DNA of 6,368 nucleotides from Firmicutes bacterium UBA1393. Lineage in GTDB: Bacteria > Bacillota > DTU025. The notes beneath the pieces were generated by a model that saw nothing but the letters and a program-made list of their open reading frames with translations, was not told the DNA's origin and ran no database searches. The stretch is from assembly GCA_002305255.1 (NCBI GenBank), contig DBQN01000029.1, positions 18,091 through 24,458 of the forward strand, in the 5' to 3' direction. Below, piece by piece: positions 1-4,889 of this stretch; the first letter of the stretch is position 1, and each line of letters begins with the position of its first letter. The translations under genes were made by a program, and so were the position numbers.

Positions 1-1366
1 TGTAGCGGGCGATGTACGCCACCAGGATGATCCACACGGTGTTGTACAGGTTCACGTAGAACGCGCCGCTCCACGTGAGGATGACGCCCACCGCCAGAAC
101 AATCCCGGGTATCGAGTAAGGCAGCACCCCGAGGACCTCTAGGATCCCTTTGCCCCTGGGCCGCACTTTCACGATGACGTAGGCGATCATCGTTCCCACT
201 AGCATAGTAATCACTGCCGACGCCGATGAAAGCAGGAAGCTGTTTCTCACCGAGTCACGTGCCATCTTCGATTCGAATAGCACATACTTGAAGTTCTTCA
301 GAGTCATGTTGGCGAGTGTCATCGGCACACCGTAGGCCTTCAAGAAGCCCACCCCGAAGATGGTGAACAGCGGCAGGAGCACGGTAATGGCGAGGAACAC
401 GAAACACACGATGAGCAGCGGAATCCGCCATCCACGCAGTTTGATCAGCATTGGCCTCATGCTCTTGCCCCTGATGATATCGTACCTGCCTGCCCTCAGA
501 ACCCGCCGCTGAAGCGCCAGCGCCAGCAAGACCACCGTTACCAGCAGAATCGACAGCGATGCGCCTCGCCTGATCCCTTCAAAGCTCCCTGATGCCCTGT
601 ATATCAGCTCATAGATCTTCGTGGGCAATGTGTAGATGCCGTTTGAGAAGCCGAGGATCGCCACCACACCGAAGTGCGATAGCGATGAGATCAGGATCAG
701 CATGGCACCTGCAGCAATGGCCGGAACCACCAGCGGCATCGTGATCTTGCGAATCACAGTCATCTGATTGGCGCCTGCTATCCTTGCCGACTCCTCCAGC
801 GTCGGGTCCATCCTCTCGAGTGCCCCTGACACCTGAATGAACACGAACGGGAAGTAGTAGCACAGCTCCACGAAGACAATGCCTGCAAGTGTGTTGATGT
901 TGAACAGCGGTGTTCGTCCGCCCGTTATCGCCATGAACATCTTGTTTATGTAACCCGAACGCGGCGCCAGGAGCAACCCCCAGGCCATCGCCCCGATGAA
1001 GGGCGGAAACATGTACGGTATCACAAACAGAGACTTCATGAGCCCCTTCAGAGGGATGTCGCTCCGCCCGATCAGCCACGCGAAGAACAATCCGACTATG
1101 GTGCCCAACGTGGTCACGAAGAACGATATCTTGATCGTGTTCCACATCGCCGCGAGGTTGTCAGGATCGGTAAGCATTGACGCGAAGAGCTTCCAGTCGA
1201 ACGACCACTTGTAGAAGAACACATTGTAGACGATCATCGCCACAGGCAAGACGACTGTGATGATCAGTATCACAGTTGAGACGATAAGCAGCAGCTGGCC
1301 GGTGCCAAGCCTCGAGCCCTCCATTCTCGAAAGTTCACTGCCTCTGAGAGACTGCCCAGCTCTCAC
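1..1366 (-). CDS. ABC importer permease, FbpB-like fused two-domain type (C-terminus off the window)
   Basis: The inner-membrane channel of the ABC importer encoded with the two upstream genes. The frame is open from a GTG at 1366 to the window edge, giving 455 visible residues; fused FbpB/ThiP-type permeases are usually about 540-570, so roughly the last 100 are missing. Hydrophobic segments lie near residues 24-48, 79-99, 112-134, 157-180, 212-239, 269-286, 314-340, 376-399, 407-430 and 441-453. The first EAA loop, which contacts the ATPase, is at 191-215 (ESARIAGAN, then ITMPLVVP), with the conserved Gly at 198. A second permease half starts after a basic linker at about 287-314; its EAA loop would lie beyond the edge. 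The GTG start is chosen because AGGAGG sits 7 bases upstream; an in-frame ATG at 1324 has no such site. The start overlaps the ATPase stop codon by one base (TAGTG), which suggests translational coupling. Family is clear; substrate is not. Confidence 0.93.
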   Translation of the reverse strand, partial: MRAGQSLRGSELSRMEGSRLGTGQLLLIVSTVILIITVVLPVAMIVYNVFFYKWSFDWKLFASMLTDPDNLAAMWNTIKISFFVTTLGTIVGLFFAWLIGRSDIPLKGLMKSLFVIPYMFPPFIGAMAWGLLLAPRSGYINKMFMAITGGRTPLFNINTLAGIVFVELCYYFPFVFIQVSGALERMDPTLEESARIAGANQMTVIRKITMPLVVPAIAAGAMLILISSLSHFGVVAILGFSNGIYTLPTKIYELIYRASGSFEGIRRGASLSILLVTVVLLALALQRRVLRAGRYDIIRGKSMRPMLIKLRGWRIPLLIVCFVFLAITVLLPLFTIFGVGFLKAYGVPMTLANMTLKNFKYVLFESKMARDSVRNSFLLSSASAVITMLVGTMIAYVIVKVRPRGKGILEVLGVLPYSIPGIVLAVGVILTWSGAFYVNLYNTVWIILVAYIARY

Positions 1367-2481
1367 TATGACACCTCCTCCATGACATCAAAGTAGCGGA
1401 TGTCTCTGATGCTGAGCGTGCATCGCTCATCCTCACGGAACGCCCCGTACCTGGATGCCTCGAAGGAGTCTTGCTGCACGCGTATCTCACAGCCGCCCAC
1501 CAGCACGCGGTATTCGTAGATATTGCCCAGGTAAATCACGCGCTTGATAACGCCCCGGAGCACGCCGTCGCCGCGGTCGCCGTCGCCGCCGCTCGCCTCA
1601 TCGCGCGAAAGCGCGATGTCCATGGGGCGGCAGGCCGCATAGAAACGCCTGCCGCCACAATCGTTCGGAACTGGGTAAGGGAGCGATACGCTATCGGTAT
1701 CGCCCCTGACCCACATCTGGCCGTCGACAACCTCGACGGGGATGAAGTTGGATAGGCCCAGGAACCGGTAGACGAAGCTGTCGACCGGACTTCTCCGCAT
1801 TTCCTCGGGCTCTCCTAACTGCCGTATCGAGCCAGTTTTGTCCATCACGGCGATCCGGTCAGATATCACCAGGGCAATGTCTTGATCATGAGTGACGTAG
1901 AGAACGGTGATGCCTGTCTGCTTCTGCAGGCGCTTGATCTCGAACCTCATCTCCTCCCGCAGATTGGCATCGAGGTTGGTCAGAGGCTCATCCAGAAGGA
2001 TCACATCATGTGATGCCACCAGCGCCCTTGCCAACGCAACCCGTTGCTGCTGACCACCTGACAGCTGGAACGGCATGCGCGCCGCATATGCCCCCATTCT
2101 CACCTGATCGAGAGCTTCGCCCACCTGCCGCTCGGCCTCTGCCCGGGGCACCCGGCGCTTCTTTAGGGGGTAATGCACGTTTGCCTCTACCGTCATGTGC
2201 GGCCATACCGCATAGTCCTGAAACACAACGCCCACGTTCCGCTTCTCAGGCGGGACGAAGATTCGTCTGTCTTTGCTGGAGACCAGCTGCCCGCCGATGG
2301 ACACCTCGCCGCCAGCCAGCTTCACCAGGCCGGCAATGGCCCTGAGAACGGTGGTTTTCCCACATGGAGACGGTCCCAGCAGCGTAAGGCATTCTCCGTC
2401 TCGCAGGTGAAGCGAGAGGTCGCTGATTACCGTCTTGTCACCGTATTGAACTGTGATCCGGTCCAATCTGACTTCAGACAT
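1366..2481 (-). CDS. ABC importer ATP-binding protein (FbpC/PotA-like, with TOBE domain)
   Basis: Cytoplasmic ATPase that powers the adjacent importer; 371 residues, a normal length for this family. Seen in order: aromatic A-loop Tyr13; Walker A at 36-44 (GPSPCGKTT); Q-loop with Gln88 in VVFQDYAVWPHM; signature LSGGQQQR at 140-147; Walker B at 160-165 (VILLDE); D-loop at about 168-172; switch His198 in YVTHDQDIAL. The C-terminal regulatory part (about 245-371) includes a TOBE-like segment around 309-337. The DYAVWPHM wording is typical of the iron/polyamine/organophosphate group. Oddities: Walker A has Pro39 where this family nearly always has Gly, and a Gly/Asp-rich linker at about 298-306 comes from GC-rich near-repeats. 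The ATG start has GGGAGG 6 bases upstream. The gene begins 40 bases after the binding-protein stop with no terminator between them, so one operon is likely. Confidence 0.95.
   Translation of the reverse strand: MSEVRLDRITVQYGDKTVISDLSLHLRDGECLTLLGPSPCGKTTVLRAIAGLVKLAGGEVSIGGQLVSSKDRRIFVPPEKRNVGVVFQDYAVWPHMTVEANVHYPLKKRRVPRAEAERQVGEALDQVRMGAYAARMPFQLSGGQQQRVALARALVASHDVILLDEPLTNLDANLREEMRFEIKRLQKQTGITVLYVTHDQDIALVISDRIAVMDKTGSIRQLGEPEEMRRSPVDSFVYRFLGLSNFIPVEVVDGQMWVRGDTDSVSLPYPVPNDCGGRRFYAACRPMDIALSRDEASGGDGDRGDGVLRGVIKRVIYLGNIYEYRVLVGGCEIRVQQDSFEASRYGAFREDERCTLSIRDIRYFDVMEEVS
1374..1379 (-). promoter_or_regulatory. ribosome-binding site of the permease gene
   Basis: AGGAGG on the minus strand, 7 bases before the GTG at 1366. 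It lies inside the last codons of the ATPase gene (encoding the MEEVS tail) and decides the GTG start over the later ATG at 1324. Confidence 0.75.
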
Positions 2482-2521
2482 GGGAGACCTCCCTCGCCGA
2501 CGATGGACGCCTGCGCTACCC

Positions 2522-3511
2522 CTATCTCATGATCTCGTGGAACTTGTCGAGCATGCTATCCTTTTCGGCGACCAATCTGTAGTCGTCTACCGTAAGAGCA
2601 TTGCTGAGCAGCTTCTCAAGATCGAGACCGGGTAGCTCAATCTCCTTGCGAATCGGAATGGTGTTAGCCTCCACCAGCACCTTCTGGCCTTCCAGCGAGA
2701 GGATGTAGTCATACAGTATCTTTGCGGCTTCGAGGTTCTTCGTGCCCTTGACTATCGCTATGGGGCTCGCCACGATGGAGGCGCCTCCGCTGGGATAGAC
2801 GAATCCCACCGGCGACCCCTGATCCATCTGGTCCTTGGCTATGTAGTCGACGGCAATGCTCAGGTCCCATTCGCCGGAGCCGACCTTGGTCACGGAATCA
2901 CTCGAGCCCTGAACCAGCTTGACCCCATTGGCCTTCAACGCCTTGAGGAAGTCATAGCCGTACTTGGGGCTCTGCACGAACGCCGCGACAGTGTAGAGCG
3001 TGGTTCCGGAGAAGGCCGGATCGGTCATGCCCAGGAAGCCCTTGAACTTCGGGTTGAGCAGATCAGCCCAGTCCTTGGGAATGTCATTCCCCTTGACGGT
3101 GTTGGTGTTATAGGCGATTCCCAGCCCGACTATTCTGGCACCGCAGTAGTAGCCGTCCTTGTCTTTGTAGATGTCGTCGATGGTTTTGGCCTCCGGCGAC
3201 ACGTACTTTTCGAGCAGGCCTTGCTGCTTGAACTCCACATAGTTCGTCGGCTCGCCCACCCAGATCAAGTCGGCGGCGATACCGCCCGCCTGCTGTTCCG
3301 CGGCAAGCTTCGTCAACACCTTGCCGGTACCTGCTGTGTAGTAGTCAAATGCGATGTCGGGGTACTTCTTGGTGAAGGCCTTCTGCAGCGCATCAAGCTG
3401 TGAATCCTTCATGGATGAGTAAAGCATGACCTTCATCTTCGGGGCACCCACGGCTATCGCTGAGACCAACAAGACGCTGAGCACGCACAGGACGAGGAAC
3501 GCTTTCTTCAC
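2522..3511 (-). CDS. ABC importer substrate-binding protein (iron/polyamine/organophosphate class)
   Basis: Extracytoplasmic receptor of the importer; 329 residues from the chosen GTG, normal for the family. An N-terminal signal peptide is clear: KK at 2-3, a hydrophobic core at about 4-21, and a probable signal peptidase I site after VGA (21-23). The mature part shows hallmarks of extracellular solute-binding family 1: KVMLYSSM (27-34), AGTGKVLTKLAAE (60-72), ADLIWVGE (80-87), GLGIAYNTN (129-137), GSSDSVTKVGSGEWD (202-216) and the C-terminal EGQKVLVEANTIPIRK. The position where iron-binding relatives have adjacent tyrosines (NxYY) reads AVDYIA (220-225), so a ligand such as a phosphorylated compound or polyamine is as likely as ferric iron. 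The frame could extend upstream to an ATG at 3571, but that would put about 20 polar residues before the signal peptide and lacks a good ribosome-binding site. First gene of the importer operon. Confidence 0.93.
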   Translation of the reverse strand: MKKAFLVLCVLSVLLVSAIAVGAPKMKVMLYSSMKDSQLDALQKAFTKKYPDIAFDYYTAGTGKVLTKLAAEQQAGGIAADLIWVGEPTNYVEFKQQGLLEKYVSPEAKTIDDIYKDKDGYYCGARIVGLGIAYNTNTVKGNDIPKDWADLLNPKFKGFLGMTDPAFSGTTLYTVAAFVQSPKYGYDFLKALKANGVKLVQGSSDSVTKVGSGEWDLSIAVDYIAKDQMDQGSPVGFVYPSGGASIVASPIAIVKGTKNLEAAKILYDYILSLEGQKVLVEANTIPIRKEIELPGLDLEKLLSNALTVDDYRLVAEKDSMLDKFHEIMR

Positions 3512-3516
3512 GAGTA

Positions 3517-3666
3517 TCACCCTTTCATCGTAAATGTGGCTGGGATCGCAACCCTGAAGGTAGCGCGACACGTCATCGATTGGGCAGAGCCTTCCTGATG
3601 CTTGACTCCGCCATCATACGTGTGTTGGGTTGTTACGGTAGTCACTATTCCATAGGCACTCCGCAC
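3517..3666 (-). CDS. possible small leader ORF, 49 codons, unknown function
   Basis: I do not recognise this peptide. It starts with GTG at 3666, preceded by a near-perfect Shine-Dalgarno stretch (AAGGAGGAGG at 3679-3670). It stops with TGA at 3519-3517, five bases before the start of the substrate-binding protein gene, so ribosomes ending here could reinitiate on that gene. The product begins VRSAYGIVTTVTTQ, is rich in Thr, and has no signal peptide, membrane segment or known motif. About 27 of 49 third codon positions are G or C, visibly lower than in the neighbouring genes, which argues against a conserved coding sequence. It could be a translated leader that tunes expression of the importer, or chance. 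The strong ribosome-binding site is the only firm reason for listing it. Confidence 0.27.
   Translation of the reverse strand: MRSAYGIVTTVTTQHTYDGGVKHQEGSAQSMTCRATFRVAIPATFTMKG
3518..3526 (-). promoter_or_regulatory. ribosome-binding site of the substrate-binding protein gene
   Basis: GAAAGGGTG on the minus strand, 6 bases before the GTG at 3511. It supports the GTG start that places the signal peptide at the N-terminus. It overlaps the TGA (3519-3517) of the small upstream reading frame. Confidence 0.6.
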
Positions 3667-3669
3667 TTT

Positions 3670-3679
3670 CCTCCTCCTT
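3670..3679 (-). promoter_or_regulatory. strong Shine-Dalgarno site before the small leader ORF
   Basis: AAGGAGGAGG on the minus strand. Its AAGGAGG core is 6 bases from the GTG at 3666. It is the best ribosome-binding match in the intergenic region, better than that of the substrate-binding protein gene itself. Confidence 0.4.
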
Positions 3680-3861
3680 GTGCCAGCGGCCATGTGCCCT
3701 GGGGCAGTGTGGGAGCACCAGGCAGAGCGGCAGATGGAGGAGTGGCGCTGAATGGACGACATCGAAACTTGGTTGGGTAGGGTCGACAAGCGATGAGTGG
3801 GCGAAGAGGATCGGCGCGCAGGGAGAAGCGGGCTCAAGTGTGGGCGACGCCGACGGTCGCA

Positions 3862-3890
3862 ATGATAGGGGGCGAAGCCTCCAATCTGAA
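3862..3890 (-). promoter_or_regulatory. candidate sigma-70-type promoter for the importer operon
   Basis: On the minus strand, TTCAGA (3890-3885) and TATCAT (3867-3862) are separated by 17 bases and match the -35 and -10 consensus at 4/6 and 5/6. It overlaps the inverted repeat and would give a long leader of about 190 bases to the small ORF and about 345 to the substrate-binding protein gene. This is a by-eye match in a GC-rich region and may be chance. Confidence 0.22.
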
Positions 3891-3897
3891 GGCTTCG
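3873..3897. repeat. 8-bp perfect inverted repeat with 9-base loop, possible weak terminator
   Basis: CGAAGCCT (3873-3880) and AGGCTTCG (3890-3897) are exact reverse complements separated by 9 bases. It lies about 107 bases past the stop codon of the HNH-like gene, where a transcript end would be expected. The sequence after the stem on the minus strand (CCCCCTATCATTG) is not U-rich, so an intrinsic terminator is only weakly supported. A protein-binding site is also possible. Confidence 0.4.
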
Positions 3898-4004
3898 GCA
3901 GCCGGATCGCCTCTGAGTGGAGGAGTCCGGTTCGAGATGAAGGCACGCGGTCTCGCCTGCCCCGGGAGTCAGGGCGGCCCACGAACCCAGTGCCCTGCCT
4001 CGGT

Positions 4005-4859
4005 CTACCTGCGGTGTTGTGGCGGCGTCGCCGCCCGTGTGACGCCGAGCGCTCGGGCGCTGACACCGTCCCGCACTACAACGCGGCCCGCATCGTCGAT
4101 GGTAAGCAGCCCAGCTCGGTATGCCTTGCTATGGGATGCGCAGAGCACGATGCCGTCGGCGGGCCCGCCGCCGGCGACCCGCACTGGCTCAAGCAACTCC
4201 GCCGCGGTAATGCCGCACGCAGCGCACTGATACCCATGACGCCTGAAGGTGTCGAACCGGAATCGCGCCACCGACACCTTCGGGGAGGCAGTCGCACGGG
4301 CCCCGGTCTCGAGCTCGCCGGCCGCCGCCGCCCGCCCGAACAGCCGCCCAGGCTCCTCACCCACGCACGGGATGGGCCGGCCGATTCCGCCGAACGCCAC
4401 CAGGAAGGCGGCGATGGAGTCGCTCCAGTCTTGAATCCAACCTATGCGCACGTCGCGGAGGGCACCGCGCGCACCGGCCACTGTGATCACGAACACGGGC
4501 AGCCCGAGGAATCCCGCGTTCTTTGTCGCCCTCAACTCGGTAAGGTCGTAGCCGCGCGGCCGCCCGGTGTGGGGGTATCTGTGTATGAGACCGTCGTCGG
4601 TCAGGTCATCGGGCAAGACCTTTCCGCTATGCATCAGGGCGACTGTGACGCCGGCGCCGTCGGGCGAGACCGAGTTGGTGGCGGCGGATTTGTCGATCCA
4701 GATGCCCTGGGCAGCGCCGTAGATCCTCAACTCCCTGAGCACGTCGGGTCGCACGCCCAGCGGCCCGCCGGCGCGCCTAAGCTGCCTCCACATGCCCATT
4801 CGACGAGCATACTCGTCTCGCACAGGGCCCTGATACGCGTCTAGCACCGATGGGCTCAC
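4005..4859 (-). CDS. predicted DNA-modification reader: sulfur-binding-domain-like N-terminus plus degenerate HNH-like C-terminus
   Basis: A 284-residue protein, numbered from GTG 4859. The N-terminal half (about 28-158) reads like the sulfur-binding domain of ScoMcrA-type enzymes that recognise phosphorothioate DNA: ELRIYGAAQGIWIDK (43-57), GVTVALMHSGK (70-80), DDLTDDGLIHRYP (84-96) with the Tyr-Pro pair, ELRATKNAGFLGLPVFVIT (108-126), and VRIGWIQDW (137-145). This match is from memory of the family, not a search. After a low-complexity linker (about 162-196) comes an HNH-like module: CAAC (Cys212, Cys215), LLEPVRV, then ADGIVLCASHSKAYRAGLLTID with Cys240 and His243. The usual LLEAAHI and SNGLxL are replaced by LLEPVRV and ADGIVL, so zinc ligands remain but the catalytic His and Asn do not. 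The GTG at 4859 is preferred because AGGTGG lies 8 bases upstream; in-frame GTGs at 4868 and 4871 are alternatives. It starts about 30 bases after the helicase stop, suggesting one transcript. Confidence 0.8.
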   Translation of the reverse strand: MSPSVLDAYQGPVRDEYARRMGMWRQLRRAGGPLGVRPDVLRELRIYGAAQGIWIDKSAATNSVSPDGAGVTVALMHSGKVLPDDLTDDGLIHRYPHTGRPRGYDLTELRATKNAGFLGLPVFVITVAGARGALRDVRIGWIQDWSDSIAAFLVAFGGIGRPIPCVGEEPGRLFGRAAAAGELETGARATASPKVSVARFRFDTFRRHGYQCAACGITAAELLEPVRVAGGGPADGIVLCASHSKAYRAGLLTIDDAGRVVVRDGVSARALGVTRAATPPQHRR

Positions 4860-4867
4860 TCTCCACA

Positions 4868-4873
4868 CCACCT
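4868..4873 (-). promoter_or_regulatory. ribosome-binding site of the HNH-like gene
   Basis: AGGTGG on the minus strand, 8 bases before the GTG at 4859. It favours that start over the two GTG codons that overlap the site itself (4871 and 4868), for which no upstream Shine-Dalgarno sequence is visible. Confidence 0.45.
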
Positions 4874-4889
4874 AGCGTCTGTGTTCATG

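Larger units (their letters stand above)
3512..4004. other. intergenic region between the helicase/HNH-like pair and the importer operon
   Basis: About 490 bases without a confident gene. Frames open here on both strands give Arg/Ser/Pro-rich, low-complexity translations with no recognisable motif. The region should contain the end of the upstream transcript and the start of the importer transcript, since all genes run the same way. Seen in it: an 8-bp inverted repeat, a weak promoter-like hexamer pair overlapping it, and the 49-codon leader ORF with its strong ribosome-binding site. I see no tRNA, no clear riboswitch and no U-rich terminator. Confidence 0.6.

Noticed and set aside
609..1145. 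178-codon minus-strand frame
   Set aside because: It lies inside the permease gene in a different frame; its product is His/Arg/Asp-rich, while the permease frame gives clean membrane segments and an EAA loop.
3485..3487. Cys9 of the binding-protein leader as a lipoprotein cysteine
   Set aside because: It is in the first half of the hydrophobic core and preceded by FLVL, not by a lipobox with a small residue before the Cys.
3512..3571. Extension of the substrate-binding protein to the ATG at 3571
   Set aside because: It would place 20 polar residues before the signal peptide; the GTG at 3511 has a suitable ribosome-binding site and gives a standard leader.
3613..3618. TATGAT as a -10 box on the minus strand
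   Set aside because: No -35-like hexamer lies 16-18 bases upstream, and it sits inside the small leader ORF.
3512..3660. Riboswitch or attenuator in the importer leader
   Set aside because: No recognisable conserved core of a known riboswitch and no terminator/antiterminator pair with a U-tract could be seen by eye.
3614..4066. 150-codon minus-strand frame spanning the intergenic region
   Set aside because: Arg/Ser/Pro-rich composition, no motif, and it overlaps the end of the HNH-like gene; no convincing ribosome-binding site was seen.
4005..4260. Call of a fully active HNH endonuclease
   Set aside because: The His and Asn positions expected in the HNH_2-type motif read Arg and Asp; only the zinc-binding knuckles are preserved.
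3678..4844. 388-codon plus-strand reading frame across the intergenic region and the HNH-like gene
   Set aside because: It is antisense to the minus-strand gene at 4005-4859, and its translation is Arg/Gly/Pro-rich with no motif. GC-rich coding DNA often leaves long open antisense frames.
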